Shown here piece by piece: positions 30,453 through 40,679 of a stretch of DNA of 64,000 nt. A program made the translations under genes and the position numbers. Within the stretch, counting starts at the first letter, position 1. The number at the start of each line of letters is the position of its first letter. Origin of the DNA: Enterobacter sp. JBIWA008 (GTDB lineage: Bacteria; Pseudomonadota; Gammaproteobacteria; Enterobacterales; Enterobacteriaceae); the NCBI RefSeq assembly GCF_019968765.1, contig NZ_CP074149.1:4588001-4652000 (forward strand), written 5' to 3'. A model generated the notes under the pieces. It was not told where the DNA came from, did no database searches, and saw only the letters and a program-made list of their open reading frames with translations.

Positions 30453-31394
30453 ATGTTAGACAATGTTTTGAGAATTGCCACACGCCAAAGCCCTCTCGCG
30501 CTCTGGCAGGCCCATTATGTGAAGCAGCGCCTTGAAGCCTGCCACAGTGGATTGCGCGTCGAGCTGGTGCCGATGGTTACGCGCGGTGACGTGATCCTCG
30601 ATACGCCTCTGGCGAAAGTGGGCGGCAAAGGTTTGTTTGTCAAAGAACTGGAACTGGCATTGCTTGAGAACCGCGCCGATATCGCCGTACATTCGATGAA
30701 AGACGTACCCGTCGAGTTCCCGGAAGGGCTGGGGCTGGTGACCATCTGCGAGCGCGAAGATCCGCGCGATGCGTTTGTCTCTAACCACTATGACTCCCTC
30801 GACGCGCTGCCGGAGGGTAGCGTCGTTGGCACGTCCAGTTTACGCCGTCAGTGTCAGCTGGCGGAGCGCCGCCCTGACCTGATCATTCGCTCGCTGCGCG
30901 GTAACGTTGGCACGCGTCTGGGCAAGCTGGATAACGGCGATTACGATGCCATTATCCTCGCCGTTGCCGGGCTGAAGCGTCTGGGGCTTGAGGAACGCAT
31001 TCGCGTGGCCTTGCCGCCCGAGCTGTCGCTGCCAGCCGTGGGCCAGGGTGCCGTAGGTATCGAGTGCCGTCTGGACGATGCGCGTACCCGCGAACTCCTT
31101 GCCCCGCTGAACCATGACGAAACCGCTACCCGCGTAAAAGCCGAGCGTGCGATGAATACCCGCCTTGAAGGAGGGTGTCAGGTGCCGATTGGCAGCTATG
31201 CTGAATTAACCGAAGGTGAACTGTGGCTGCGCGCGCTGGTGGGCGCCCCGGACGGTTCGCAGATGGTGCGCGGCGAACGTCGCGGCAAGCCGCAGGATGC
31301 CGAACAGCTTGGCGTGTCGCTGGCGGAAGAACTGCTGAATAACGGCGCACGTGAAATTCTGGCCGAGGTCTACAACGGAGAACCCCCTGCATGA
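30453..31394 (+). CDS. hemC: HemC, hydroxymethylbilane synthase
   Basis: This 313-residue porphobilinogen deaminase assembles four porphobilinogens into hydroxymethylbilane. The dipyrromethane cofactor attaches to Cys in [12 protein letters not shown] (Cys242 by E. coli numbering), and [11 protein letters not shown] holds substrate-binding arginines. I chose the ATG at 30453 ([19 protein letters not shown]). The frame extends five codons upstream, but the E. coli start is conserved. It is the first gene of hemCDXY and is divergent from cyaA. Confidence 0.98.
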   Translation: MLDNVLRIATRQSPLALWQAHYVKQRLEACHSGLRVELVPMVTRGDVILDTPLAKVGGKGLFVKELELALLENRADIAVHSMKDVPVEFPEGLGLVTICEREDPRDAFVSNHYDSLDALPEGSVVGTSSLRRQCQLAERRPDLIIRSLRGNVGTRLGKLDNGDYDAIILAVAGLKRLGLEERIRVALPPELSLPAVGQGAVGIECRLDDARTRELLAPLNHDETATRVKAERAMNTRLEGGCQVPIGSYAELTEGELWLRALVGAPDGSQMVRGERRGKPQDAEQLGVSLAEELLNNGAREILAEVYNGEPPA

Positions 31395-32131
31395 GTATTC
31401 TTGTCACCCGCCCTTCTCCCGCAGGAGAGCAGTTAGTGAGCCGTCTGCGCACACTGGGGCAGGTGGCCTGGAGTTTTCCGCTCATTGAATTCTCCCCCGG
31501 TCGGGAGCTCTCTGCGCTCGCCGACCAGATGAATACCCTTCAGGAAGGCGACCTGCTGTTTGCGCTGTCGCAACATGCCGTGGAATTTTCCCACGCGCAG
31601 CTGCAACAGCAGGGTTTGACCTGGCCAACCGCCCCCCGCTATTTCGCGATTGGCCGCACAACGGCACTGGCATTGCATACCGTAAGCTGCGCGGACGTTC
31701 GTTACCCGTTAGATCGGGAAATCAGCGAAGTCTTGCTACAATTACCTGAATTACAAACTATTGCCGGAAAGCGTGCGCTCATTTTGCGCGGTAATGGTGG
31801 CCGCGAGCTGCTGGGCGAAACTCTACGTGAACGTGGTGCCAACGTGACGTTCGTTGAGTGCTATCAGCGCTGTGCAAAACACTATGATGGCGCGGAAGAG
31901 GCGATGCGCTGGCACGCGCGCGGCATCAATACGCTAGTGGTCACCAGCGGTGAAATGTTACAACAGCTTTGGTCGCTGATACCGCTTTGGTATCGCGAAA
32001 ACTGGTTACTCCGCTGTCGGCTTCTGGTCGTCAGTGAGCGTCTGGCGAACCTCGCCCGGGAACTGGGCTGGCAAGATATTCGGATCGCTGATAACGCCGA
32101 CAACGATGCGCTGCTGCGCGCATTACAATAA
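31391..32131 (+). CDS. hemD: HemD, uroporphyrinogen-III synthase
   Basis: This 246-residue enzyme cyclises hydroxymethylbilane to uroporphyrinogen III with inversion of ring D. It has the two-lobed family pattern, starting [16 protein letters not shown], with [12 protein letters not shown] late in the second lobe. The ATG overlaps the hemC stop (ATGA), which suggests coupled translation. Confidence 0.95.
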   Translation: MSILVTRPSPAGEQLVSRLRTLGQVAWSFPLIEFSPGRELSALADQMNTLQEGDLLFALSQHAVEFSHAQLQQQGLTWPTAPRYFAIGRTTALALHTVSCADVRYPLDREISEVLLQLPELQTIAGKRALILRGNGGRELLGETLRERGANVTFVECYQRCAKHYDGAEEAMRWHARGINTLVVTSGEMLQQLWSLIPLWYRENWLLRCRLLVVSERLANLARELGWQDIRIADNADNDALLRALQ

Positions 32132-32151
32132 CTCTCAAATGGGAAGCCATA

Positions 32152-33348
32152 ATGACGGAACACGAAAAATCCTCCGCCGTGGTTGAAGAGACCAGGGAGA
32201 CTGTGGACACAACGCCACAGCCAGAGACGACAGAGAAAACCGCTGAGAAGAAAAACGGCAGCAATAAAACCAGCCTCGCATTGAGCGCGATTGCCATCGC
32301 CATTGCGCTGGCAGCAGGCGTTGGTCTGTATGGCCTGGTGAAACAACAGGGTGCTAACCAGACGTCCACCAGCGATGCGCTGGTGAATCAGCTTACCTCC
32401 CTGCAAAAAGCTCAGGAAACGCAGAAAACCGAGCTGGAAGCCGTGATTAAGCAGCAGGCCGCCGCGCTTGCCGAAGCGAACAGCAAACAGGAAGAGCTGA
32501 CCAAACAGCTGGGTGAAGTACAGCAGAAAGTCGCCACGATTTCCGGCACCGATGCCAAAACCTGGCTGCTCTCGCAGGCTGACTTCCTGGTGAAGCTTGC
32601 TGGACGTAAGCTCTGGAGCGATCAGGACGTCACCACTGCCGCCGCGCTGCTGAAAAGCGCCGATGCGAGCCTGGCAGATATGAACGACCCGAGCCTTATC
32701 ACGGCTCGGCGCGCGATCACCGAAGACATCGCCAGCCTCTCCGCCGTCTCTCAGGTGGATTACGACGGCATTATCCTCAAGGTGAACCAGCTTTCGAATC
32801 AGATTGATAACCTGCAGCTGGCGGATAACAACGACGACGACTCTCCGATGGATTCCGACGGTACCGAGCTGTCCAGCTCCCTGAGCGAATGGCGCATAAA
32901 TCTGCAGAAAAGCTGGCAGAACTTTATGGATAGCTTCATTACTATCCGCCGTCGCGACGAAACCGCCGTGCCGCTGCTGGCGCCAAACCAGGACATCTAT
33001 CTGCGCGAGAACATTCGTTCCCGCCTGCTGGTGGCGGCTCAGGCCGTGCCGCGTCATCAGGAAGAGACTTACAAACAGGCGCTGGATAACGTCTCAACGT
33101 GGGTACGCGCCTACTACAATACCGATGATGCAACGACCACCGCCTTCCTCGAAGACATTGATAAGCTGAGCCAGCAGAACATCACCATGAACGTGCCGGA
33201 TAAGCTGGCCAGCCAGCCAATTCTGGAGAAACTGATGCAGACGCGCGTACGTAACCTGCTGGCGCAGCCGGGCGTGCCGGCAGAGCCGTCGGGCGGAGCG
33301 GCACCAGCTCCTGTACCAGCGCCTGAAAGCGCACCGCAGGGAGAGTAA
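32152..33348 (+). CDS. hemX: HemX, inner membrane protein of the hem operon
   Basis: This 398-residue protein has an acidic Thr/Glu-rich N terminus, one membrane segment near 41-60, then a coiled coil (about 75-125) and a large periplasmic region ending in a Pro/Ala-rich tail. It resembles E. coli HemX. Earlier annotation as a uroporphyrinogen methyltransferase is not supported by visible motifs. Its stop overlaps the start of hemY (TAATG). Confidence 0.93.
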   Translation: MTEHEKSSAVVEETRETVDTTPQPETTEKTAEKKNGSNKTSLALSAIAIAIALAAGVGLYGLVKQQGANQTSTSDALVNQLTSLQKAQETQKTELEAVIKQQAAALAEANSKQEELTKQLGEVQQKVATISGTDAKTWLLSQADFLVKLAGRKLWSDQDVTTAAALLKSADASLADMNDPSLITARRAITEDIASLSAVSQVDYDGIILKVNQLSNQIDNLQLADNNDDDSPMDSDGTELSSSLSEWRINLQKSWQNFMDSFITIRRRDETAVPLLAPNQDIYLRENIRSRLLVAAQAVPRHQEETYKQALDNVSTWVRAYYNTDDATTTAFLEDIDKLSQQNITMNVPDKLASQPILEKLMQTRVRNLLAQPGVPAEPSGGAAPAPVPAPESAPQGE

Positions 33349-33350
33349 TG

Positions 33351-34550
33351 ATGCTAAAAGTCCTCTTACTCTTCATCCTGCTGATCGCCGGGATCGTCCT
33401 GGGTCCGATGCTTGCCGGTCATCAGGGTTACGTTCTGATCCAGACCGATAACTACAACATCGAAACCAGCGTAACGGGCCTGACGATCATTCTGATCCTC
33501 GGCGTGGTGGTACTGTTTGCGATCGAGTGGATCCTGCGCCGTATTTTCCGCACCGGTGCCCACACGCGCGGCTGGTTCGTTGGCCGTAAACGCCGCCGCG
33601 CCCGTAAGCAGACCGAACAGGCGCTGCTTAAGCTCGCAGAGGGTGACTATCAGCAGGTTGAAAAGCTGATGTCGAAAAACGCCGACCATGCCGAACAGCC
33701 GGTGGTGAATTATCTGCTCGCAGCCGAAGCGGCGCAGCAGCGCGGTGACGAAGCCCGCGCCAATCAGCATCTGGAGCGGGCGGCAGAGCTGGCGTCCGGT
33801 GACCCAATTCCTGTGGAAATTACCCGCGTTCGTCTGCAGCTGGCACGCAATGAGAATCACGCTGCTCGCCACGGTATCGACCGCCTGCTGGAAGTCGCGC
33901 CACGCCATCCGGAAGTGCTGCGTCTTGCCGAGCAGGCCTATATTCGTACCGGCGCCTGGGGTTCGCTGCTGGATATCATTCCATCTATGGCGAAGGCCGA
34001 GGTGGGCGACGATGAACATCGTGACGAGCTTCAGCGTCTGGCGTGGATTGGCCTGATGGAACAGGCGCGCGCCGATCTGGGCAGCGACGGTCTGAAAACG
34101 TGGTGGAAGAATCAGAGCCGTAAAACGCGTCAGCAGGTTCCTCTGCAGGTAGCCATGGCGGAACATCTTATTGAATGTGACGATCATGACACCGCGCAGG
34201 AGATCCTCCTCGACGGCCTGAAGCGCCAGTACGACGATCGTCTGGTGATGGTGATCCCACGCCTGAAAACCAATAACCCTGAGCAGGTCGAAAAAGCGCT
34301 GCGTCAGCAGATTAAAACCGTCGGTGACCGCCCGCTGCTTTGGAGCACTCTGGGTCAGTCGCTGATGAGGCACGGCGAATGGCAGGAGGCGAGCCTCGCC
34401 TTTCGCGCGGCGCTGAAACAGCGTCCGGACGCGTTTGATTACGCGTGGCTTGCCGATACGCTGGACAAGCAGCATAAGCCGGAAGAGGCGGCCGCTATGC
34501 GCCGTGATGGGCTGCTGTTGACCCTGCAAAATAACGGTAACCAGCAATAA
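33351..34550 (+). CDS. hemY: HemY, TPR membrane protein of the hem operon
   Basis: This 399-residue protein has two N-terminal membrane segments (about 1-20 and 40-60), a basic stretch VGRKRRRARKQ and TPR-like helices to the end. It matches E. coli HemY, which has a role in late haem synthesis that is not defined enzymatically and is not the protoporphyrinogen oxidase of the same name. I use the second of two adjacent ATGs, which matches E. coli MLKV. It ends the hemCDXY operon at a strong terminator. Confidence 0.95.
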   Translation: MLKVLLLFILLIAGIVLGPMLAGHQGYVLIQTDNYNIETSVTGLTIILILGVVVLFAIEWILRRIFRTGAHTRGWFVGRKRRRARKQTEQALLKLAEGDYQQVEKLMSKNADHAEQPVVNYLLAAEAAQQRGDEARANQHLERAAELASGDPIPVEITRVRLQLARNENHAARHGIDRLLEVAPRHPEVLRLAEQAYIRTGAWGSLLDIIPSMAKAEVGDDEHRDELQRLAWIGLMEQARADLGSDGLKTWWKNQSRKTRQQVPLQVAMAEHLIECDDHDTAQEILLDGLKRQYDDRLVMVIPRLKTNNPEQVEKALRQQIKTVGDRPLLWSTLGQSLMRHGEWQEASLAFRAALKQRPDAFDYAWLADTLDKQHKPEEAAAMRRDGLLLTLQNNGNQQ

Positions 34551-34552
34551 AT

Positions 34553-34582
34553 AAAAAGGAGGCCAGAGGGCCTCCTTTTTTT
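34553..34582 (+). terminator. Terminator of hemCDXY
   Basis: AAGGAGGCC and GGCCTCCTT form a long stem around a short loop, flanked by A-rich and T-rich runs, directly after hemY. It should work in both directions. Confidence 0.92.
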
Positions 34583-34722
34583 ATCGCCTTTCTCCTGCTA
34601 CATTCTTTACACCTCAAACCGCAAACGAACCCGCCAATGTAACGATGTCTTTTCATTAACCTTTTTTCATACACGCGCACATTCTGCTGCGTGGACTAAA
34701 TCGTTTTTGAAAGGAAATCGTC

Positions 34723-35934
34723 ATGAACTCGCTTCTGTATGCGCTTATTGAAGCGCTGTGCTGCCATCGCTGGCTGCGCCTGCTTGCCAGTGCTTTCATC
34801 TTTTCTTCGCTGGGAAATGGGTTAACCCAGGTTGTGGTATTCGGTTTGCTGTTAGCGTGGTCAGTTCCGCCCGCTCTGCTCACTCTTGCTTTTCTTTTCG
34901 CTACGGTACCGGGATTTATCGGCAGTACGATCGGCGAAAAGCTGTGCTCACGCTGTTCTCCGATTTCCCTGCTGATACTGACCGAGGGACTAGGCTTGCT
35001 CGCCCTGCTCTTTCCCCTGTTTGGCGTGAGTTATCACAGCATTGCCGCGTTACTCGCCGTGCAATCCGCCGAAGCCCTACTGAGCGGGATGAGCTGGCCC
35101 GCGTTGACACTGCTTTTTAAGCGCGGTCTCAGCGAAACGGAACTGCCTGCCGCCACCTGTCTGGAAAATGTGATTTTTGCGTCTCAGGTGTTGTTAGGTA
35201 CCGGGCTGGGCGTGGTGCTGTTTCAGAAGACATCCGTGTTTACCCTGCTGGCCATTGATGCCATCAGCTTTCTCGGGTCACTGGTCATGTTATGGCTGAC
35301 GGGACGCCTGTTTTCTCCGGCATCACGCCCCGACCCTGTGGCAAAGGAGGCTTCAGCGACATTGCGCTGGCAGGCGTTGACCGTTCGGCAGAAACGCAGC
35401 CTGCTCATTTTGCCGGCGCTGGCCGCCGTCGGGTCACCCGCGATGGCGCTTCTCCCGGCGCTGGCCCAGCAGCTCCGTCCTCAGGATGCGGCGAGCCTTG
35501 CTCTGCCTCTGCTTTTCGCGAGGAGTTTGGGGCAGCTTTGTGGCCCCCTGCTGCTAAAAAAAGAGAGCCTGACGCGCTTTGCGGCCCACACGCCGCGAAT
35601 CATCGTTTGTCTCGGTATTTTTCTGGCTGCTTATGGAATGCTGCCGTTTTTGTCCGGGTGGACGGCATGTGCGCTGGGGATGATCTTTATCGCGCATCTG
35701 GCCTCGAATGTTCTCTTCGCGGCCGGCACGTTTGGCGTACTCAGCAGTTTTCATATCACGCAAACCGCGTCGGCCAGCGGTAAGGCCTGGCGCTGGCAAA
35801 CGCTCAGCGCCTCTCTTTTCACCGGCATTGCAGCGGCGGTGGCTTCAGGGTTTGGCTCCGTACAGGCGCTCTATGCTGTTTCTGCATCGGCCCTGCTGAT
35901 GGTTGCCCTGGTCATGCGCTTGTATCGGGAATAA
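34723..35934 (+). CDS. MFS transporter, substrate unknown
   Basis: The 403-residue protein has about twelve hydrophobic segments and the layout of a drug/proton or siderophore-export MFS protein. No specific subfamily is recognised. FATVPGFIGSTIGEKLCSR after the second segment fits the loop 2-3 region. AAAGGAAAT lies upstream of the ATG. It is a single gene between the hemCDXY terminator and the glmZ terminator. In E. coli this interval holds the sulfatase genes aslA and aslB instead. A drug or metabolite exporter is a guess. Confidence 0.85.
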   Translation: MNSLLYALIEALCCHRWLRLLASAFIFSSLGNGLTQVVVFGLLLAWSVPPALLTLAFLFATVPGFIGSTIGEKLCSRCSPISLLILTEGLGLLALLFPLFGVSYHSIAALLAVQSAEALLSGMSWPALTLLFKRGLSETELPAATCLENVIFASQVLLGTGLGVVLFQKTSVFTLLAIDAISFLGSLVMLWLTGRLFSPASRPDPVAKEASATLRWQALTVRQKRSLLILPALAAVGSPAMALLPALAQQLRPQDAASLALPLLFARSLGQLCGPLLLKKESLTRFAAHTPRIIVCLGIFLAAYGMLPFLSGWTACALGMIFIAHLASNVLFAAGTFGVLSSFHITQTASASGKAWRWQTLSASLFTGIAAAVASGFGSVQALYAVSASALLMVALVMRLYRE

Positions 35935-35940
35935 GGCATA

Positions 35941-36142
35941 AAAAAACGCCTGCTATAAAAGCAGGCGTTAAAACAGGTCTGTAAGACAACATATTTGGTG
36001 CTTCACTCAACGTTGTGTCCATGGTGTCTGATGAGGCCGAAGCGACATCTGTCAGTGGACGATAAGCACCGTAAATGGCTCTGCGTCATTCCTGAGTTTA
36101 TGAGGCACTAAGGCGAACATAAGAGATGGAATGAGCATCTAC
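35941..36142 (-). ncRNA. glmZ: GlmZ small RNA
   Basis: Read on the minus strand, the sequence starts GTAGATGCTCATTCC and follows E. coli GlmZ almost base for base, including ACACAACGTTGAGTGAAGCA, the part that pairs with glmS mRNA. It ends in a terminator with stem AACGCCTGCT/AGCAGGCGTT and a run of T. With Hfq, GlmZ activates translation of glmS (glucosamine-6-phosphate synthase). RapZ directs RNase E to cleave GlmZ, and GlmY competes for RapZ. The length of about 202 bases is close to E. coli. The 5' end is inferred by alignment. Confidence 0.92.
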
Positions 36143-36153
36143 ACGCATATTAT

Positions 36154-36170
36154 TGCACGTAACGTGCCAA
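36154..36170 (-). promoter_or_regulatory. Sigma-54-type promoter of glmZ
   Basis: TTGGCACGTTACGTGCA on the minus strand fits the -24/-12 pattern TTGGCACG-N4-TTGCA with one mismatch. The GC element lies about 13 bases before the inferred glmZ 5' end. Confidence 0.75.
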
Positions 36171-36276
36171 CATAACACCCAGAACTTATACATGACGCAA
36201 CATTTTAAGATAAAAGGAAATTATGCTGCTAAGCGCCGCCTTAGGCTTCACAACGTATCGGGAAAAGGCGGGTATA

Positions 36277-36294
36277 TGTCGCCAGGAGGAGACA
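36277..36294. promoter_or_regulatory. GlrR-type activator site, proximal
   Basis: TGTC-N10-GACA matches the published GlrR binding consensus exactly. It lies about 120 bp upstream of the glmZ sigma-54 promoter, a normal enhancer distance. Confidence 0.65.
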
Positions 36295-36324
36295 GCAAAA
36301 CCCATAAATAGTTATTTACTTAAT

Positions 36325-36337
36325 TTTCAATTACTTG
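36325..36337. promoter_or_regulatory. Possible IHF site between GlrR sites
   Basis: TTTCAATTACTTG has one mismatch to WATCAA-N4-TTR and sits in an AT-rich stretch. It lies between two GlrR-type sites and not between them and the promoter, so its role in looping is uncertain. Confidence 0.3.
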
Positions 36338-36339
36338 CA

Positions 36340-36357
36340 TGTCGCCGGATTGCGACA
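36340..36357. promoter_or_regulatory. GlrR-type activator site, distal
   Basis: A second exact TGTC-N10-GACA, 63 bp from the first. A third, degenerate copy TGTC-N10-TACA lies at 36371-36388. Confidence 0.6.
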
Positions 36358-36405
36358 AAGAAAAGGATGCTGTCGGGGAATCACTACATAGAAGAAAAGC
36401 TGCAG

Positions 36406-36434
36406 AAAACAAAAAACCCCGCCGAAGCGGGGTT
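36406..36434 (-). terminator. Terminator of the tRNA operon
   Basis: On the minus strand AACCCCGC-TTCG-GCGGGGTT is followed by a T-run. It starts seven bases past the proM CCA end. Confidence 0.92.
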
Positions 36435-36440
36435 CAAAAT

Positions 36441-36517
36441 TGGTCGGCGAGAGAGGATTCGAACCTCCGACCCACTGGTCCCAAACCAGTTGCGCTACCA
36501 AGCTGCGCTACTCGCCG
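36441..36517 (-). tRNA. proM: tRNA-Pro (TGG)
   Basis: This is a 77-base cloverleaf including encoded CCA, starting CGGCGAGTAGCGCAGC. The anticodon loop reads TTTGGGA, giving anticodon TGG. It is the last gene of a four-tRNA operon and matches E. coli proM. Confidence 0.97.
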
Positions 36518-36563
36518 ATGTACTGCTTTTTTGAATTTTTAGTTCAATTCATTTAAAAAGTCG

Positions 36564-36649
36564 TGGTGCGAGGGGGGGGACTCGAACCCCCACATCCAAA
36601 GGACACTAACACCTGAAGCTAGCGCGTCTACCAATTCCGCCACCTTCGC
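36564..36649 (-). tRNA. leuT: tRNA-Leu (CAG)
   Basis: This is an 86-base class II tRNA with a long variable arm and encoded CCA, starting GCGAAGGTGGCGGAA. The anticodon loop reads TTCAGGT, giving anticodon CAG. The variable arm is about one base shorter than in E. coli leuT. Confidence 0.96.
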
Positions 36650-36671
36650 AATTCACAACTCTTTCAAATAA

Positions 36672-36748
36672 TGGGGTGGCTAATGGGATTCGAACCCACG
36701 ACAACTGGAATCACAATCCAGGGCTCTACCAACTGAGCTATAGCCACC
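36672..36748 (-). tRNA. hisR: tRNA-His (GTG)
   Basis: This is a 77-base tRNA counting the G at -1, starting GGTGGCTATAGC and ending in encoded CCA. The anticodon loop reads TTGTGAT, giving anticodon GTG. It matches E. coli hisR. Confidence 0.97.
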
Positions 36749-36814
36749 ACTGTATTCTTTCACGCGGTACTGACTACTTCTCAGACCACCGCAGCTCTAG
36801 CGCCGGGACTAAAA

Positions 36815-36891
<77 letters not shown>

Positions 36892-36912
36892 TTAGCGCCG
36901 TTGCGGGGCTGG

Positions 36913-36941
36913 ATATTACGTACCTCCGTCCCCGCTGTCTA
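36913..36941 (-). promoter_or_regulatory. Promoter of the tRNA operon
   Basis: On the minus strand TAGACA and TAATAT are separated by exactly 17 bases, followed by a GC-rich discriminator (CCAGCCCCGC) typical of stringently controlled stable-RNA promoters. Confidence 0.8.
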
Positions 36942-36993
36942 GTGCTTTTTTGAAAAAAATGCGCGTTTGGTTATGGTTTGCACATTTTGCCGT

Positions 36994-38376
36994 TTATTCC
37001 TCCACTTTCTGCGTGGTGGCGCGGCGACCCAGGCCAAAAAGCTTATATGCAGCCGTTACAGCCGCCAGGAAGATCACCCCGACAAACAGCGACATGCGGG
37101 TATCTTCATTAAAGTACATTCCAATTAATACGCAAATCAGGAACGCCATGGTCAAATAGTTCGCATAGGGGAACAGAATTGAACGGAACGGATGGCTTTC
37201 AATCGCCTTTTTATGCGCATGACGGAAACGCAGCTGGCTGATGAGAATAACAAACCACGGCACCATGCCCGGCAGTACGCTGGCGCTGTAGACGTAAACG
37301 AACACGCGCTGCGGGTTAGGGATGATGTAATTCAGGCAAGAGCCAATCAGCAGTATCGCAATGGAGACCGCCACCCCCGCCACCGGTACGCCGGCACGTG
37401 AGACTTTACTCATCGCCGCAGGAAGCTGGTTGTTCTTCGAGAGCGCATAGAGCATACGCCCGCAGCTGTACATCCCGCTGTTACAGCCCGACAACGCTGC
37501 CGTCAGGACCACAAAGTTGATGATACCCGCCGCCGTGATACCAATTTTGGCGAAGGTCAAAACAAACGGGCTACCCGTCGTGCCGATTTCATTCCAAGGG
37601 AAAATGGTCACGATGACGAAGATCGCGCCCACATAGAAAATCAGGATACGCCACAACACTTTGCCCACCGCGCTACGCAGCGTGACCTGTGGATTTTTCG
37701 CTTCACCGGCTGTAATACCGATCAGCTCCACGCCCTGATACGAGGCCACAACGATACACAGCGCCGTCAGGAAGCCCTTCCAGCCGCCGGCGAAGAAGCC
37801 GCCGTTTTCGGTCAGGTTGCCAAAGCCGATAGCGTGTCCACCGTTGCCAAAGCCGAAGAAAATCACGCCCAGGCCGACGACAATCATCACGATAATCGTG
37901 GTGACTTTGATCATTGCGAACCAGAACTCAATTTCACCGTAAAGGCGCACGGCTGCCAGGTTTGCCAGCGCCACCAGCCCCACGGCAATGAGCGCGGGTA
38001 TCCACTGGACCATGTCCGGGAACCAGAACTGGACGTAGACCCCTATCGCGGTGATCTCTGAGATGCCCACCGCCATCCACATAAACCAGTATGACCAGGC
38101 CGTCAGGTAGCCGAAGAACGGGCTCATATAGCGATGCGCGTAAACGGCGAAAGAGCCGGTTACCGGCTCCAGGAAGAGCATTTCGCCCATGGAGCGCATA
38201 ATGAAGAAAACAAACAGCCCGGCGATAATATACGCCAGTAATACGGAAGGGCCTGCCCATTTGAGCGTGCTTGCGGAGCCCATAAACAGGCCCACGCCGA
38301 TAGTGCCGCCCAGCGCTATCAGTTCGATATGACGAGCTTCCAGCCCACGCTGTAGCTCCGGTTGTTTCTCTGCCAT
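36994..38376 (-). CDS. yifK: YifK (ThrP), APC-family amino acid permease
   Basis: This 460-residue permease of the amino acid/polyamine/organocation superfamily has about twelve membrane segments. The [20 protein letters not shown] signature lies in the first segment and [10 protein letters not shown] follows later. E. coli YifK is reported to take up threonine and serine and to be repressed by Lrp and the small RNA GcvB. It lies between the tRNA operon and the ECA cluster, as in E. coli. Its 197-bp upstream gap holds a CCCGG/CCGGG hairpin with a T-run on the plus strand (38402-38430). Confidence 0.93.
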   Translation of the reverse strand: MAEKQPELQRGLEARHIELIALGGTIGVGLFMGSASTLKWAGPSVLLAYIIAGLFVFFIMRSMGEMLFLEPVTGSFAVYAHRYMSPFFGYLTAWSYWFMWMAVGISEITAIGVYVQFWFPDMVQWIPALIAVGLVALANLAAVRLYGEIEFWFAMIKVTTIIVMIVVGLGVIFFGFGNGGHAIGFGNLTENGGFFAGGWKGFLTALCIVVASYQGVELIGITAGEAKNPQVTLRSAVGKVLWRILIFYVGAIFVIVTIFPWNEIGTTGSPFVLTFAKIGITAAGIINFVVLTAALSGCNSGMYSCGRMLYALSKNNQLPAAMSKVSRAGVPVAGVAVSIAILLIGSCLNYIIPNPQRVFVYVYSASVLPGMVPWFVILISQLRFRHAHKKAIESHPFRSILFPYANYLTMAFLICVLIGMYFNEDTRMSLFVGVIFLAAVTAAYKLFGLGRRATTQKVEE

Positions 38377-38542
38377 AGATCCTCGATTGTGTTTGCTGTT
38401 TCCCGGCTTAATACCGGGTATTGTTTTTTAGGGGTACTAAAATACGGAGCGAATGGTTTCCTAAAATCTGCCAAATGGCAAACGATGCATTAAAAAAATG
38501 AATGCATTGCACAGATTATCAGCAGTTTTGCAGGCGAGTTGC

Positions 38543-38564
38543 AGCGCGAATAGCATATCGCGCT
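38543..38564 (-). terminator. Possible weak terminator after wecG
   Basis: AGCGCGA and TCGCGCT form a 7-bp stem ten bases past the wecG stop. No good T-run follows, so it could instead stabilise the 3' end or act with Rho. Confidence 0.35.
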
Positions 38565-38573
38565 ACATTTTGA

Positions 38574-39314
38574 TTACATTTTTCCGGTGTAATGCCAGGC
38601 GAGGTAGCGAAGCAGACGGATCTGTCGTTTAATGCGCGTCGGTTGCGATAGCAGGCGGTACAGCCACTCCAGCCCCAGATTTTGCCAGACCTTGGGCGCA
38701 CGCTTAACGTGGCCGGTAAAGACGTCGTACGTGCCGCCGACGCCCATGTAGAGAGCATCCGGACAGACCAGACGGCAGTCACGCATCAGGATCTCCTGGC
38801 GCGGGGATCCCATCGCCACGGTGACAATTTTCGCCCCGCTGTCACGAACGCGCTCAAACAGCGCCTGCCGATCTTCCGGTTTGAAGTAACCATCCTGGCT
38901 GCCAACAATATTAACATTCCATTGACGACGCAGTTTCTCCTCCGTCTGGGCCAGTATCTCCGGCTTTCCCCCAATCAGGAACACGGGCGTGCCCTGCGCG
39001 CCTGCGCGGGCCATAAGCTGCTCCCAGAGATCGGCACCCGCCACGCGGGAAACATTAGCGTCAGGATACTTTTTACGGATAGAGCGGACCACGCTGATCC
39101 CGTCCGCGTATTTAAATTCAGCCGCTTCAATCAGGCCTTTAACTTCCGCATTGTCCTCAACCGCCAGCATTTTTTCCGCGTTGATGGCCACCAGCGTACC
39201 GGATTTCATCTGGCCGTCGGCGAACAGAAAGTCCAGCGCGTGCTGCATGTCGCGCCAGCCAATAAGCTGCAGGCCACGTAGCGCATAGCGCGGTGCAGAG
39301 ATTTTATCAGTCAT
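38574..39314 (-). CDS. wecG: WecG, UDP-ManNAcA transferase
   Basis: This 246-residue WecG/TagA/CpsF-family glycosyltransferase adds N-acetylmannosaminuronic acid to lipid I to make ECA lipid II on the cytosolic face of the inner membrane. The family region [18 protein letters not shown] and [19 protein letters not shown] are visible. Length equals E. coli WecG. It is the last gene of the ECA cluster, 12 bp after wzyE. Confidence 0.96.
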   Translation of the reverse strand: MTDKISAPRYALRGLQLIGWRDMQHALDFLFADGQMKSGTLVAINAEKMLAVEDNAEVKGLIEAAEFKYADGISVVRSIRKKYPDANVSRVAGADLWEQLMARAGAQGTPVFLIGGKPEILAQTEEKLRRQWNVNIVGSQDGYFKPEDRQALFERVRDSGAKIVTVAMGSPRQEILMRDCRLVCPDALYMGVGGTYDVFTGHVKRAPKVWQNLGLEWLYRLLSQPTRIKRQIRLLRYLAWHYTGKM

Positions 39315-39326
39315 TACTATCCTTAC

Positions 39327-40679
39327 TCAGACTTGCGACAGCGTTGTGCTGCCCTGCCGCTCGCGATTGTGCACAAGCCCTGCGCTGTCAAACAGCCAGT
39401 ACAGCAGTTTGGCCAGTAACAGGCAGACGCCGAAAACGACCATGAAGAACACCACGCGCGACACGAACGAGTCCAGCCCTTCGCGCGCCAGAACGATCAT
39501 ATTGAAAATGGCACCAAAGCAAAAACTGTGCAAAATGGCCGCTTTATAGCGGTTGGTCTCTTCGTTGCCACGCACGTAAAGCCAGTCGAACCACTTGATA
39601 ATCAGCCCCACGGCAACCGCCCCGGGGAGAATGAACCACGCCCCTCCCATCACCACCAGGGAACCAATCAGCGTTGGCGAGATTGCCAGACCGGAATGGT
39701 TGTTCAGCACTTCCCAGGTAAAGTAATTTGCCGTGTTAAGCACCACGCCAGGACGGTCCGGCCATAGCCAGGAAGGGATAAAGACGTAGAAGTCGCGAAC
39801 AATCGGCGCAAGCCCCTGGAAATCAATCTTGTCGTAGTTTTGCAGCAGCAATGCGAGGTTTTCCCACGGCGAGAAGGTATCGCGCGTCAGGTAGAGAAAC
39901 GTGTAAAACGCCTCATCGCCCGCCACGTTCATCCCGTAGCGCTTCAGCGCCAGCCAGAACATGCCCACAATGCCAAACACCCCTGCCGCGACCAGCATCC
40001 ACAGCGAGATCCAGCCGCGGATGATGCCGATAAACAGGAAGATAGCGAAGGCGATGATGATGTTCGCGCGCGTACCGCCCACAATCATGTAGGTCAGGAT
40101 GCCAAACGCGACGGTGCTGACCAGAAAGAACAGCCACGCTTTGCTGTCCTGACGCAGGAAAAAGATCACCAGCATTGCCGGAATGAAGAAGTAGAAGAAA
40201 CGCTTAAGCGCCACGCCCGAGACTTCTGCCGAAAAAATCTGGCTGTAGGAGTGGAGCTTAAACAGCAGGAAGCCGTTATGCATGAAGAAGATACCGACGC
40301 TGACCAGGGCGATGGTCATCAGCATCACCCACGTCAGGTGGGTCTCGACCCGATTCATGGTAAAAAGCGCCCGACGCGGGGCAGCAGCCTGTGCTGAACG
40401 CAGACGCGTTTTATAGGTGACGTAGTAGACCGCATAGAAGCAGGTCGCCGCCAGAAGCGCCTGGAGCAGGATTTCCGGCGGCGCGACGCTCACGTCAAAA
40501 CGGAAGACCAGAATGCTGGTGAGCGGGAAGCCGAAAAAGAAGGTCAGAAGAAACAGTAACGAGAAGAAAACGTTAAAGTTGAAACGTACCCGGCGGAATT
40601 CAAACCAGGTAAGCGTGGCGATAAACAGGGTGCTCAGAAGCCAGACAACCAGTAAGCCGCTGAATTGCAACTGACTCAT
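39327..40679 (-). CDS. wzyE: WzyE, ECA polymerase
   Basis: This 450-residue protein with about eleven membrane segments polymerises ECA trisaccharide repeats on the periplasmic side. I chose the ATG at 40679 ([13 protein letters not shown]), which gives the E. coli length and overlaps the wecF stop by 4 bp. The frame stays open to 40718. The large periplasmic loop region [20 protein letters not shown] is conserved. Confidence 0.95.
   Translation of the reverse strand: MSQLQFSGLLVVWLLSTLFIATLTWFEFRRVRFNFNVFFSLLFLLTFFFGFPLTSILVFRFDVSVAPPEILLQALLAATCFYAVYYVTYKTRLRSAQAAAPRRALFTMNRVETHLTWVMLMTIALVSVGIFFMHNGFLLFKLHSYSQIFSAEVSGVALKRFFYFFIPAMLVIFFLRQDSKAWLFFLVSTVAFGILTYMIVGGTRANIIIAFAIFLFIGIIRGWISLWMLVAAGVFGIVGMFWLALKRYGMNVAGDEAFYTFLYLTRDTFSPWENLALLLQNYDKIDFQGLAPIVRDFYVFIPSWLWPDRPGVVLNTANYFTWEVLNNHSGLAISPTLIGSLVVMGGAWFILPGAVAVGLIIKWFDWLYVRGNEETNRYKAAILHSFCFGAIFNMIVLAREGLDSFVSRVVFFMVVFGVCLLLAKLLYWLFDSAGLVHNRERQGSTTLSQV

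Noticed and set aside
33366-34547. A 393-codon minus-strand open frame antisense to hemY
   Set aside because: It has no motif, and hemY on the other strand matches E. coli over its full length.
36277-36388. A CRISPR-like or tandem-repeat array from the three TGTC-N10-GACA/TACA units
   Set aside because: The units are short and share only the half-site bases, and their spacing fits activator sites ahead of a sigma-54 promoter.
38402-38430. A plus-strand terminator in the yifK leader (CCCGG/CCGGG plus T-run)
   Set aside because: No plus-strand gene runs into it, and the stem is only five pairs. Left as a note in the yifK entry.
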